Shown here piece by piece: positions 14,301 through 29,300 of a stretch of 64,000 nucleotides of DNA (the first letter of the stretch is position 1; every line of letters starts with the position of its first letter). The translations under genes were made by a program, and so were the position numbers. The DNA is taken from contig NW_019775380.1 of assembly GCF_001039355.2 (NCBI RefSeq), positions 845,282 to 909,281 of the forward strand, written 5' to 3'. The notes under the pieces were generated by a model. It saw only the letters and a list, made by a program, of their open reading frames with translations, searched no databases and was not told the DNA's origin. The stretch is from Lingula anatina. Taxonomy: Eukaryota > Brachiopoda > Lingulata > Lingulida > Lingulidae.

Positions 14301-17300
14301 GGGGACTCGGAGGACAGCAGCTCTGATGTACAGATACCACTTTCTGGAAAGATCCCAGTTCTTTTACAAATAGCACAGGGCCAAAACACTGGGCCAGCTG
14401 CTGATATATGTCAACAAATGCTGGAGTATGCTCGATCAAGAGGTGAGTAATGTTATATGTTTATTATGAGTACAGTTTGGTGAAAATTTGATTCAAGATT
14501 ACCAGCTCTCTTGAATGTCTGTTGTGTAAGAATTTGTAAGTTTTGGTCCTTTAATTTTTCTAGTAAAATGGTGTACATGTGTCAAATGGAATGTTTTACA
14601 GAAAAAAATGAATGAAGAGAAATGACAAGTTAGTGTACATTTTTTCTTCCATGCCTTTCAGAATGGGATTGTACAGAAGAAGAGGATGATCCACTACTTA
14701 CCACAGTATCCAGATATACCTTGGCTTGTTTCCTCAAACACACTGATCTACTGAATCAGACTGTTTCCTCTTCCAAGTATGACTTTTTCATTTTTTTAAA
14801 TTGAAAATCAGCAAAGTTAGGACAAAATTACAATTGAGATGAGCAATATGCCAAAATGTAAAGTAGTTCACTTATGAAAAATATAGACAGAAGCTATTGT
14901 TTTCATCGTTTAATATTGAAAATATACAAAAAGTTGTTATAATTGATATCATTGTACATGCTTTGGCATCATCATTAGATATATATTATGTAAACAATCA
15001 ATTTCAGCACTGTCCCAAATAAGCAAATGCTAGAGATTTACAAAGCAGTGTTCAAGGTTCGCCAAAAACTCATGGCCATTAAATCAAGCCAGCCAGAACC
15101 TGGAGAGGCCCAGAGTCAGCCTGTTGTTGATGAAGGGGAAAGAGAAGAAGAGACAAGAGGAACACCAAGGGAGTCTATGGAAAACAGAGAAGAGGAGGAA
15201 AGGAGCAGGGAAGAGGAGAGGGAAGAGCCTGATAGTAATGAGATAGCTGGGGAAAGAAGGAGAAGAGAAATGAGAGAAAGACTTCGTGAGCTGGCTGGAG
15301 AAATCATGGGGGCTGAGGACAGGCGTGAGAGAATGCGCGAAAGGGAGCCAGAGAGACTGAGAGAAAGGGAGAGAGAACCAGAGGGAAGAGAAGACATTGA
15401 GGAACCAGACACACAAACGGTTAGAGATGACTGGAAGAGGAAAAGTAAGCAGAAAGTAAAGGGGAATGTTTTAGGTGAGTATTATTGGATCAGATTCTAA
15501 TAAATAATATAGAAATAATTGTATTAAAGTACTAGACAGAGTGAAACATTTATACAAGTTTGTTTATATTATTGTATCTTAGAATATCATTTCAATATAT
15601 TAAACAATTAAATTAAATATTTATGTAAGCCTAATAGTACTGCACCCATCTTGCTTTAAAGTTAATTTGGTTTTGTTATTAGGACTTGGCGTGATTGTAC
15701 GTCATTCTGATTCTTTTTAGATGCAGCAAGTAGTTATGAGGCTGTTTGTAAGGCTGTGATAAGAAGATGTGCCTTGTTGCTCTGTGGAATAAAAACTGCT
15801 CTTACAGGTAAAATATACAAGAATCTCCATCAAACATGTGCCTCTCCATTTCTGAGCCATTTAGATTGTGTGAAATGGAAAAAATCCCTTTAAAATGCTA
15901 ATTTTGATATACCATGAACGTCTGCTGTATCTCAAAACCTGCAAATTCTTTATCTGTCAACCCAGTTTTAACGTACAATTCTTCTTTGAATTACGTTCTT
16001 GGAACAGGGAAATAATTTCCAAATATATACATTGTATTTAATTGGGTAAATAAACATCATTATAATAACTCTCTTATTGTTATTCCAGAGTAGTATATGT
16101 GTGAATTTCCTACTAATTTTGTTGTGGTATGTTAAATTGTTATTCCAGAGGAGGATTTGTTCCCCTCAGTACCAGAGCATGAAGAGTCAGGTAACCTGGG
16201 CTCCCCTCTGGCCATTGCCAGGTCTGGCAGTCACCCACAGCTGAGCCAAATGTGGCAGCATAACCGGATGACCACATTGTCTGACACCAACACTGTATGT
16301 ACTGTCCGATATTTACATCTTCTGTTTCGGGAACATGTTTGTTTTTCCTTTACAGATGATTTTTAATGGTGGTTTTTGATTAGTTAAGTTATGCTTAGAG
16401 ATTGTCATCAAACTCCACAAAGAATTTTTACAAAATCATGATTTGTATTTTCTTCAGTGGAATTTGTTTATTTTCTTTGATAGTTGTTCTAATATAGGTT
16501 GTAAGAGTTTTTGTTATTGCTTAGAATATTGGTATGCGTCTCCACAGAATTGTCATAAAAGCATGGTTTCAAGTGTAACAGTCACACAACTGCAAGTCAT
16601 GAGTTGTTAGCAAGTTGGAAGAATGTTGGATGCTTTGAAAGCACATTCTTGAAATTAAATCCATGTCATTGCATTTCATCTTAAAGGAACAGTCAGGAGT
16701 ACAACAGATGGGCTCACTACAGGCTGTCAAAGAAACATTGAAGAGACTACGCTGGAGACGTGATCGCCTCACCTCCCACCACCATCCAGAATCCGACTCT
16801 CATACGATCCTGAAGACTGTTCTGAAAGAGTTGACACAGTTTGTATTGGATGAAGGTCTGCCAGAGAGTGTGAAGATGATTTCTGGGAATGTAGAGGAGG
16901 AACTTGGAGCCAGCACAAGACCACAGGTTATTGCTAGGGCTATGGAACATCAGCAAGTTAGGGCAGAGGTATGATGGAGTTGTGAAGTCACACAGAGTGA
17001 TGTTTTTTTTAAAGCTAGAATACATGGTAATAACTCAGTCTTTTCAGTGGGAAAATTGTGAATTTTACAAACACTTTTTTCAAATCATAATTTTTTTTAC
17101 ATTAGAACATTGTTATTGAGTGTCAGCAACAAAATTGAAAAGAAACCTTACAGCTACCTTACAGTTTCATTCTACACAGTAATAGCACCACAAGCAAAAT
17201 GTATTTCAATGATTCTGAAATTATGTATCCAAAAAATTGATAATTTTACCCCCTTGAAAAGATTAAATCATAACGGTATAATTCATGTGGGATATTAAGC

Positions 17301-20300
17301 ATTTTAACAAATTTTTTTGTAGAAGTAGAATGTGAAAGATGTTATCTGAAGAAGAAAATAATATAAACATATCTGACATGTTCCAGTGTCGCATGGAAGC
17401 ATTGAACCAGATGCTGGAGATGCTGTCCCCAGACAAGGACATCAGACAGGAGAGTGCTGGTGGCAACACAGACAGCTTCTCTGCCTCTCACCCTGTGATG
17501 ACCGTCACCTCCTTACTGACCTCTGTACACCTCCAGATTCTGGCTGGCTGCTTTGATCTGGGTGTTATGAACAGTGACCACATCAATGACTGTCATATAT
17601 ATCATTATCAGGTAACTGTAGTCGTATTGACAAAATTTGTTTTTGAAAAAGAGCTCACATTTCTCAGCACAGTTGGTGACAGTTATGGCAAATGGTCACT
17701 GTTTTCTGTGACAAAAGTGGATTGTTCTAAAGCCACTAGACAAATACTACATGCTTAGAACTCTAGATCCAGTATTTTGTTCTTCAAGCACACAGCACAC
17801 AGTTTGAAATTGTTAATAACCAATCGAGGGAATCAACAATGATTCATAGTTATCAACTGTACATACATCAGTTATAGCTTCTGATTTTGAAATTATTGTG
17901 AAATGTGATTTTGTGATTATTTCAGGATGGGGTTAGAGCAGCCCCAGCGCAGAGTCAGCAAGAGATCCAGTTTGCTGTGCATAAAATTTATGAATTGTTG
18001 GTGGAAGCTCTAGACAGGCAGGAAAAAATTGGAGGAGTGAACAAAGGCAGGTATCTTTAGTTGCATCCAAATGCAGCTGTAAAATGTGCATTGATAAGGG
18101 CATAATGGGTATATTAAGGGTATAATTGAAGATAAAAACCTATCCATGTGAATTTTATTAAGAGTCATTTTGCCTAATTTTATGCAGTTGCTGATTCATA
18201 TATACTAACTGAATTTTAAAAACACTTTGCAAGTTGACTTTTCTTTTTCTATATAATATTGCAAAATGTTATTGTTCATATTTTTTTTTTACTTTAGGAG
18301 CACAACAACGGCTAACACTTGTGACAATCTTTGCCCTGAGTGTCAAATATCAGCCAATAGACATATCACTAGCTGTGTCCACTGGTTTGCCCCAGATGTT
18401 GGTCAAGTTCTGTAATTCACTGTTGTCCTTTGTTCGACCACTACAGCCAATACTTTATAGTGGACAATCCCAGCTGGATATTGTACTAGAGGTGGCCAGT
18501 ATAAGACTGCTGCAGATACTGGCGATTACTGGAGGGTAAGTAGTAATACAATTTCACTTAATGTATGTGTTAGTTGAGTAAGAATTTATTAAGAATTTAT
18601 TATATAAACTAAGTAATCACTTTTGTATTGAATTGTAAATCAGAAACATTCCATATCTTCCAAGGGTATATCAGTAATTCCTTTAAGGTAGTTCATCTTT
18701 TCATGTTGAAGTCCACCTTACCAGTGTTATATCAAGAGGGTAGATATACTCTACTTTACTTTGGCAAGTGGTTTATGCCANATTTTTAATTATTTAAATT
18801 ACATATATTACATAAAAACAAGATTATAGAATTAAAATGGTAATATTTACATATTTTTGTGTAGTGTGAGGCTGGACAATATTGCTCATTTGTCATATAC
18901 CAAGACAGCTCAGTGGCAGCAGTTGGCAAAGGCAGCTATGGTCGTCTTGGCCTGGGAGACTCCAATAATCAATCCACACCAAAGAAGGTGAATTATGAAG
19001 GCAAGAAAATTAAAAGAGTGTCCTCTTCTAAAGGATCTGATGGACACACACTGGCTCTGACAGCCGACGGGGAGGTGTACAGCTGGGGAGATGGTAGGTG
19101 GTCTTCTAAAGATATATTGAAAATTAGTTTGTTTTATATTATATTATGCTGCAAATATCAGAGATTTCTAATGGGAGTATTCTTTTTATATCATCTCTTA
19201 TCAAAGGCATACTTTTTTTACAGGTGATTATGGAAAGCTTGGACATGGCAACACGGCAACTCAGAAATTCCCAAAGCTAATTGCAGGACCACTATCTGGC
19301 AAGGTAAGGTATTGTTTTATAAAATAAAGTTAGAACTCTAACTTGCTTACAAATTTGTCTATCCTTAACATGGATACTAAGGTTGATGGGTCTTGGCAAC
19401 AATGTTGAGGTGATTTTTTTACATTTTTTAAAATGGATTTGGGCCTTCATTTTATACTGCTCTTTACTTTATTTGCACTATGAATACTGTGTCATTTCAG
19501 GTTGTGAAGTGTATTTCTGCAGGCTATCGTCACAGTGCTGCTGTCACTGAGGATGGGCAGCTGTACACGTGGGGAGAGGGACAGTATGGGAGGCTAGGTA
19601 AAATATGGCTTCACTTGCTCCTTTGCTGAAATCAGAGTTTTTTAAGGTTATGGCAAATTGTAATTAAACAAAATTGAAGTCTGTCTTTCTTACTGAAGAT
19701 TGGTATTATTAATATAAATAACAATTCTTCTCAATTTTGAAGACAAAATATAAAGATCAACTTATAATAAAAACACCCACAAATTAAAAAAATGTTATAT
19801 TGTGTCATGATTTTCTGTCTCACCCCCAGGTCATGGTGATAGTAACAGCAAGCACCTGCCCACCCTGGTCAAGTCCATCACAGCTGTGGGACAGGTGGCC
19901 TGTGGGAGTTCCTACACACTGGCCGTGTCACAGGATGGACGCACTGTGTGGTCATTTGGAGGAGGTGATAATGGTAAGTGATGGATTCTATAACAGAATT
20001 TGGTATTTTTATGCTAGATTAATTTGGTTGTGATTTTATTTAAATATATTACCATATACCAAGACAGCTCAGATTTTTCCAATTTGAATTTTCCCAAACA
20101 ATATTTTGATTTTTATTATGAAATTTGATTAAAAAAATTTCTACTACAGATAAAGTATCTATATCTATATGTGGAAGAGAAGTATCGATTTTGAACAGCA
20201 TCCAAAATTAAGATGATCAAAAGTATACATTAAATCTTCTTGGAACTTTGTTTCAGGCAAGCTCGGCCATGGTGACACCACTAGAGTATTCAAGCCTAAG

Positions 20301-23300
20301 GTCATAGAAACTTTCATAGGTCTGTACATCAGGAAAGTGGCATGTGGCAGCCAGTGCAGCCTGGCTCTGACCTCCACTGGACAGGTGAGTGGTGAAATGT
20401 AGTATGTTTTCTGTTATTAAAACTGCAGGTAAATGACAGGGGAATATATAGTCATTAAAAAGAAAAACTTTTTTGCAATGTACACAACATTTTTGAAATG
20501 ACATTTTGTTTTTTTGTGTGTTGAGTGTTACTTTTCTAAAAAAAAATTATTTAAATGCAGAAAGTCCCTTGCTACATGAATTTTTTTAAAATTTACTTGT
20601 ATGCTTGACATTTCTTACCAAAGATTTAATGAAATGGGTTATCAGTATTTATAGATATTATCACCAACCGCGGTGGGTATACAGACTGTACATATTAAGT
20701 TTTACAGGATACTTTATTTCTAGAGAATTCTGTATATGTTGATTATTTATTGACTTCTGTCCTGTTAGATTTGTTGATTTTGTTTCTCAGAATTATTTTC
20801 TTTTTCATTATTTGCCATCACTTTGTTCCAATAGGTGTTTTCTTGGGGTACTGGCTCTTGTCTTGGCTGTGGTTCAGCAGAAGCCACCTCCATGAGGCCA
20901 AAGCTTATTGAAGATCTGTATCCCAGAGCCAGGATTGTTGACATTGCTTGTGGGGACACACATTGTTTGGCCCTTGGTCAAGGTATGGACTGATAGTTTA
21001 AAATTACCTAAAAAGGGGCTGTTGATAATTTAAAGAAATACATTTTTGCTACATAAAGGTTTAACAGACATTGTAAACTTTTAGGAAAAGTTATCAACTT
21101 TTAATGTGTGCAATTATTAACAGGATGCAAATAACTAATGTTTGTATTATCAGACAATGAAGTGTATGCCTGGGGAAACAATGCGATGGGTCAGTGTGGA
21201 CAAGGACACACACAGAGTCCTATCACAAGACCCAAGAAGGTGACTGGATTGGAAGGTACCAGTATTCACCAGATCTCAGCGGGGACATCACACAGTGTTG
21301 CATGGACTGCACTGCCTACTGATAGGTAACTTCTGACTTTCTTTCTCTATTCTAAACATACACAATTATTTTATTTTACTTGTGATTATACAAAGTGATT
21401 TGTAAACAAATGTTTGTAAGAAGAGTTTTTTGCATATTTATAGATTTTAAAGATATTTTATAATGAAGGCTTGGGATTTTGTTTCGTTTGATAATGTTTC
21501 TTAAATAGTTCTTTTATAAAATCACATATAGAATAATAACATTATTGCATCCTTGATCATCACTTAACTTTTAACAGCTAAGAAAATGGCTTTTGTTTTC
21601 AGACAAGTGGTAGCCTGGCACCGTCCATTTTGTATGGATCTCCAGGAAGGTACCTTTTCCATGTTGAGACTGTTTCTGGAGAGGTACTGTGAGGGTTTGG
21701 ATAGTGAGGAGCCTCTCCCCCCATACCCAACTAAAAGGTGACCTTTCATGCCTCTTCATGCTCCTTCAAAATTTACAATAATTTGCATCTTATTCATGTA
21801 CTCTTTTTAAAGTGTAAAGCAAACAATGTGATACTAAGTTTATACCTGTATATGCATAAATTATTATTATTATTAGTAGTAGTAGTAAAAAAAAGTATCA
21901 TATATTTCCAGTGCTCATGAAAACTTTACCCTGCTGTGCCTGAAATTACTGTCCACTCACCTGTCCCTGGCCCTGGCTGGGGGCATGTCCACCTCTGTAC
22001 TGGGGAAAGAGGCCAGGCCTCTGAGAATGCTGTTGTTCAGACTCATGGATTCAGCAACACCAGAAACTGTCCAGCAGGTATTAGGCTCTTTCATTTGCTA
22101 GAAAACCTACTGTTGGTAATAGACAGTCATTTGAAAGAATGTTCAAGATAAGTGCTGGGAATATATACATGAATAAATTCTGTCAGCTGTAATTCATTGC
22201 TCCCTACATTCTCTAGTCTGCCATTATTTCCAAATTTCTGAGACTTTCCTTGAAATCCTGAAAGTGAAATATTACTTGATTTTAAAATAACTTATTAGAC
22301 TTTGTGCCATCATAGTTGTTGCTCATTAGCAGCGTAGTCTCTTATCTGATTTGAATGACATTGTCTTTGTATAAATACCAGCATTTGGAAGCAGCAACCA
22401 TTGTAATTGTTATTCACTATTACAGGCTGTGAGTGAGACTCTGTCAGTGGGTGCCCCTCTCCTGTTGCCTCCCCTACGTGAGAGGATGGAACTCCTCCAC
22501 TCCCTGCTGCCCCAGGGACCAGAGAGGTGGAACAGTCTCACTAAGGGACAGGTAAGGAGCACAGTACATTTACTGCATAGCAGAAGTTTGCTACATAATG
22601 GAAACGACTTATATTTGTTCTTAAGAAACATTCTAGACTAAAATGGAATTAAGACAGTTATTACTTTTTTGTGGTTTTCAGTTCTTTTAATGACTTATTT
22701 ACATATAGATCTGATTCTTTTATAAGTACTTCAGTTAAGTTACTAAATATCACTGTTAAAAGTAAGATTTTGTGGTTTTAAATACAGAAATTTAAAAGAA
22801 AGAACTTTGAATTATTCTGATGGCTCTATGATCTGTGTTATCCTCCACATCTATTGACCACATAAGGCTATGATAATATCATTTCCATACACAGAGGATG
22901 CAGCTGAGCATCATATTGACCAGCCTACAGGACAACTGTCATGTGGCCTCTCTGCTGGGGTTTGGGTATGCAGTGGACACCTCTGGCCAGCCTGACCAGA
23001 TACTGGTCGACTCGGACATGCACCTGGCTGAGTTACTCATGAAGACTATTCTCAGGAATCTTAGTTTTTATACCGTAAGATGGTGGTTTGATATGTATTA
23101 GGAATTTATTTCCTCTTATTTGTTATTTCCTCTTTTTTTTTTTTTAGATATTTGAACAATTTTTCAAATTTTAAACCCAGAAATATGTCTTTTTTTTTTT
23201 TTTGCCCCATTTTCAGTTCAAGAACTTGGAATTTAAATGATAAGATGAAAAAAAAAAGATGGGACACACAGTATTTCAGTTCTTTAATCTCATCAAATTA

Positions 23301-26300
23301 TCACGCAGAAAGTATCTTAAGACACGTATGATTTTAGTGTTAATCTTGACATCGTCATAATCATTGTCAGATGGAAGTCCTGAATGACTTGGTGGTGGCT
23401 GGGGAGAAAGAAGAGAAGCCAAGTGAAGACCTGGGACCACCAGCCTGCCTGCAGCAACTCCTGGGTTCAATGCAGAAACATGTGCTGGCTTACTGCTATG
23501 TCAACTCAACAGATGAGTCACTGGTAAGAGATAAAGGGATATGTTACCTTATGTAATGCCCCTGATTGATAATGAAACCAAGTTTTCTCGTGCTTGGGTT
23601 GCCTGTTTATATATTAAAATGTAATTCATACTAGGTAGATTTGAAATTTGAATTTATTATCAGCCTAACTTCATATTTATGTTTATGTGTTTATTATGTT
23701 TGATATGTTTAATTATGTTTATTATTTATGTAAATGTGTTTATGAAGTTTTGATACAATATGGCATAAGTAGTTATAACACTAGTTACGATTCTACTTTT
23801 CCAGACCTCTCCAGCCTTAGGTTTGCTGCACAAGCATCTGTCCCTGATGCTGCCCTTGACAGGAGAGATTTTCCAAAAAGCATGGTCCATTCTGATAGAC
23901 CATGGCCAGTCTGAGGAACTGCTCAATAAGATAAAAGGTATAGAACGAAGAAAATGAAAAATTAGGATATCCAAAACAAAAGTACATGATGAAAATCATA
24001 GTTTTGTAGCAAAAGAAATTTTATGGATGTCTCTGTGCAACCACCACTTAACTTTAAAAAGTAATTTTTAATCTTTGTTGTAGTTGATGGAGCTTTGAAT
24101 AATTTAAGTGCATTTTTTCTACATAAGGGTAATGGAAATGGAGACATTGAGTATAATTAGAAATTTTACAAGTGACTTTAACATTTTTAATTTCCATTTT
24201 GATGCTGTTCTCTTTAATATATTCGAATGCCCTTCTTTGAAGTTTTAAATTTTTTTCTTCTCTCTAATTGCAACTTTAAGTTGCAAGTAATTATTATTAT
24301 TATTATTCTCTTTCCAGATCTTCTTTACAGTTCCCAGGCAGGAGCCTTACTGTTCCAGATGATCCACTCACTGCAGCTCCTTCCAGTGAAGACCATTATT
24401 CCTATCCTACATGATCTCCTGGCACTACTGCCTACCATAGACAAACTGAACAGACTCTTGCCAGCAGCCACAGTGGTGGAGGACCAGGAACTGGGCTGGC
24501 CACTTCACTGTAAGCTAAGACTCCGTTCACATGAAAAATCTATTTTCTAAAAATCTATTTTCTATTCGCGGTATCTTGTGATCACTCTGAGCGCAGCCGA
24601 GAATTAATTACAGCTTTGGAAGTAACTGGCTCGCGCTGCCAGTAATTACGCCGCGGGGTATTCAGGGCACAGGCCGTGATCACAAGATAACGTGAATAGA
24701 AAATAGATTTTTAGAAAATAGACTTGTCATGTGAACGGAGCCTAAGTTTATTTGACCTTTAAGGTTTGGCATGTGGCTACAATATATACAGAAAACTTAA
24801 TTCTTTACTTATAAGCTTAGATTTTAGTTTGAATCTCTAATTAAAATGAGTGGTTCAGGAGGGAGGGAAAGTTGTTTATCCTATTAATATTAATGATGCT
24901 TTTAAATAATCACTATGAATAATCAGTGATTTTATAGATTATATTTGTTGCCCTATTTTTTAATATTCTTTAATATCCCAGCTACCCCTGAGAGTGCAGA
25001 TGCCTCTATTGTGCCCCTGACCCCTCCAGTGCAGTCCTGGGTGTGGCTGGTGGACCTGGAAAGGGCGTGTGCACTGCTGGTGGGGAGGTGTATTGGAGGC
25101 ATGCTGATGGGGGCCCCAATGTCCAGTGAAGAGAAAGAGACAGCTGGCTGGCTGCAGGCACACTTACTCAGTAATGGGCTGGAGATGTCTGCTGAAGAAC
25201 TGGGTGAGGAATATTAAAGAATTAAGGAAAAAAACTAAAATAATTGCATTTGAAAGTAGCACTTTTGAATTTCAAAATTGAGAATACTGCTGCTGTAGTT
25301 TTAATTAACAATGATTTGTTAATTTTGATGTGAAAGTTGTATGCTGCATCCAAAATGAAAATTGCTCAGACTTGTGGTTATGATAAATAATGACAGTAAT
25401 CATCTTAAATGCTGATAATTGTATTTTAGACAAAGTCCTGGATTGTGTTGTCACTTCTGCTATAAGTGGTTGTGGGGACTCAGAGGACAGCAGCTCTGAT
25501 GTACAGATACCACTTTCTGGAAAGATCCCAGTTCTTTTACAAATAGCACAGGGCCAAAACACTGGGCCAGCCGCTGATATATGTCAACAAATGCTGGAGT
25601 ATGCTCGATCAAGAGGTGAGGAAGGTTATATGTTTGTTATGAGTACAGTTTGGTGAAAATTTGATTCAAGATTACCAGCTCTCTTGAATGTCTGTTGTGT
25701 AAGAATTTGTAAGTTTTGGTCCTTTAATTTTTCTAGTAAAATGGTGTACATGTGTCAAATGGAATGTTTTACAGAAAAAAATGAATGAAGAGAAATGACA
25801 AGTTAGTGTACATTTTTTCTTCCATGCCTTTCAGAATGGGATTGTACAGAAGAAGAGGATGATCCACTACTTACCACAGTATCCAGATATACCTTGGCTT
25901 GTTTCCTCAAACACACTGATCTACTGAATCAGACTGTTTCCTCTTCCAAGTATGTCTTTGCCGTTGTTATTTAATTGAAAATCAGCAAAGTTAGGATAAA
26001 ATTACAGTTGAGACGAGCAATATGCCAAAATTTAAAGTAGTTCACTTATGAAAAATATAGACTGAAGCTATTGTTTTCATTGTATAATATTGGAATTATA
26101 CAAAAAGTTGTTATAATTGATATCATTGTACATGCTTTGGCATCATCATTAGATATATATTATGTAAACAATCAATTTCAGCACTGTCCCAAATAAGCAA
26201 ATGCTAGAGATTTACAAAGCGGTGTTCAAGGTTCGCCAAAAACTCATGGCCATTAAATCGAGCCAGCCAGAACCTGGAGAGGCCCAGAGTCAGCCTGTTG

Positions 26301-29300
26301 TTGATGAAGGGGAAAGAGAAGAAGAGACAAGAGGAATGCCAAGGGACTCTATGGAAAACAGAGAAGAGGAGGAAAGGAGCAGGGATGAGGAGAGGGAAGA
26401 GCCTGATAGTAATGAGATAGCAGGGGAAAGAAGGAGAAGGGAGATGAGAGAAAGACTTCGTGAGCTGGCTGGAGAAATCATGGGGGCTGAGGACAGGCGT
26501 GAGAGAATGCGCGAAAGGGAGCCAGAGAGACTGAGAGAAAGGGAGAGAGAACCAGAGGGAAGAGAAGACACTGAGGAACCAGACACACAAACGGTTAGAG
26601 ATGACTGGAAGAGGAAAAGTAAGCAGAAAGTAAAGGGGAATATTTTAGGTGAGTATTATTGGATCAAAGTCTAATAAATAATATAGAAATAATTCTATTA
26701 AAGTACTAGACTGAATCGTTTATACAAGTTTGTTTATATTATTGTATCTTAGAAGATAGTATTTTTCCTTTCAATAATTTAAACAATTAATAAACTATTT
26801 CTGTAAGCTGAATAATACTGCACCCATCATGCTTTAAAGTTAATTTGGTTTTGTTATTAGGACTCGGCTTGATTGTACATCATTCTGATTATTTTTAGAT
26901 GCAGCAAGTAGTTATGAGGCTGTTTGTAAGGCTGTGATAAGAAGATGTGCCTTGTTGCTCTGTGGAATAAAAACTGCTCTTACAGGTAAGATATACAAGA
27001 ATCTCCATCAAACATGTGCCTCTCCATTTCTGAGCCATTTGGATTGTGCGAAATGGAAAAAATCCCTTTAAAATGCTAATTTTGATATACCATGAACTTC
27101 TGCTGTATCTCAAAACCTGCAGATTCTTTATCTGTCAACCCAGTTTCAACATACAATTCTTCTTTGAATTATGTACATGGAACAGGGAAATAATTTCCAA
27201 GTATATGTATTGTATTTAATTGGGTAAATTAACATTATTATAATAACTCTCTTATTGTTATTCCAGAGGAGTATGTGTGTGAATTTCCTACTAATTTTGT
27301 TGTGGTATGTTATATTGTTATTCCAGAGGAGGATTTGTTCCCCTCAGTACCAGAGCATGAAGAGTCAGGTAACCTTGGCTCCCCTCTGGCCATTGCCAGG
27401 TCTGGCAGTCACCCACAGCTGAGCCAAATGTGGCAGCACAACCGGATGACCACATTGTCTGACACCAACACTGTATGTACTGTCGGAATTTACATCTCTT
27501 GTTTTGGGAACTTGTTTGTTTTTCCTTGGGAGATAATTTTTAATGGTGGTTTTTGATTAGTTAAGTTTGAGATTGTCATCAAATTCCAAAGAATTTTTAC
27601 AAAATCATGATTTGTATCTACTTTGGTGGAATTTGTTTATTTTCTTGGATAGATGTTTTAACATAGGTTGTAAGAGTTTTTGTTATTGCGTAGAATATTG
27701 GTATGCATCTCCACAGAATTGTCATAAAAGCAAGGTTTCAAGTGTAACAGTCACACAACTGCAAGTCATGAATGGTTAGCAAATTGGAAGAATGTTGGAT
27801 GCTTTGAAAGCAAATTATTGAAATTAAATCCATGTCATTGTATATCATCTTAAGGAACAGTCAGGAGTACAACAGATGGGCTCACTACAGGCTGTCAAAG
27901 AAACACTGAAGAGATTACGCTGGAGACGTGATCGCCTCACCTCCCACCACCATCCAGAATCCGACTCTCATACCATCCTGAAGACTGTTCTGAAAGAGTT
28001 GACACAGTTTGTATTGGATGAGGGTCTGCCAGAGAGTGTGAAGATGATTTCTGGGAATGTAGAAGAGGAGCTGGGAGCCAGCACAAGACCGCAGGTTATT
28101 GCTAGGGCTATGGAACACCAGCAAGTTAGAGCAGAGGTATGATGGAGTTGTGAAGTCACACATTGAGTGATTTTTTTTAAAGCTAGAATATATGGTAATG
28201 ACTCATTTTTTTCAATGGGTTAATTTTGAATTTTACAAAGACTGTTTTTTAAGTCATAAATTTTTAATGTTAGAACATTGTTATTGAGTGTCAGCAACAA
28301 AATTGAAAAGAAACCTTACAGCTACCTTACAGTTTTATTCTACACAGTAATAGTACCACAAGTGAAATGTATTTCAATGATTCTGAAATTATGTATGCAG
28401 AAAATTGATAATTTTACCCCCTTAAAAAGATTAAATCATAATCGTATAATTCATGTGGGGTATTAAGTATTTTAACAGAATTTTTTTTGTAAAAGTAGAA
28501 TGTGAAAGATGTTATCTGAAGAAGAAAACAATACAAACATATCTGACATGAAAAATTCAGTCTTATGACAATGAAATTTGTTTCAGTGTCGCATGGAAGC
28601 TTTGAACCAGATGCTGGAGATGCTTTCCCCAGACAAGGACGTCAGACAGGAGAGTGGTGGTGGCAACACAGACAGCTTCTCTGCCTCACACCCTGTCATG
28701 ACCGTCACCTCCTTACTGACCTCTGTCCACCTCCAGATACTGGCCGGCTGCTTTGATCTGGGTGTCATGAACAGTGACCACATCAATGACTGTCATATAT
28801 ATCATTATCAGGTAACTGTCGTGGTATTGACAGAATTTGTTTTTGAAAAAAAGCTCACATTTCTCAGCCCAGTCAGTGACCGTTATGGCAAATGGTCAGT
28901 TTTCTGTGACAAAAGTGGATTGTTCTAAAGCCACTAGACAAATTCTACATGCTTAGAACTCTAGATCCAGTATTTTGTTCTTCAAGCACACAGCACACAG
29001 TTTGAAACTGTCAATAACCAATCAAGGAAATCAACAATGATTTATAGTTATCAACTGTACATACATCAGTTATAGCTTCTGATTTTGAAATTATTGTGAA
29101 ATGTGATTTTGTGATTATTTCAGGATGGAGTTAGAGCAGCTCCGGCCCAGAGTCAGCAAGAAATTCAGTTTGCTGTGCATAAAATTTATGAATTGTTGGT
29201 GGAAGCTCTAGACAGGCAGGAAAAAATTGGAGGAGTGAACAAAGGTAGGTATCTTTTATTGCATCTAAATGCAGCTGTAAAATGTGCGTTGATAAGGGGA

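Larger units (their letters stand above)
7809..18780 (+). repeat. Large duplicated block, copy 1 (ends at a contig join)
   Basis: This segment is closely similar, introns included, to 18782-29953. It begins in the intron before coding exon 5 and ends in the intron just before the acceptor of exon 29, immediately next to the single N at 18781. Exon lengths are identical in both copies for all 24 exons. I counted 11 differences in the 467 bases of exon 22, changing five residues, while introns differ more through indels. This level and pattern fit two alleles of a polymorphic animal. Confidence 0.95.

Noticed and set aside
15084-15416. Long minus-strand open frames rich in Ser and Leu (also 26204-26590)
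   Set aside because: They are shadows of the Glu/Arg-rich HERC1 exon 22 and lack independent support.
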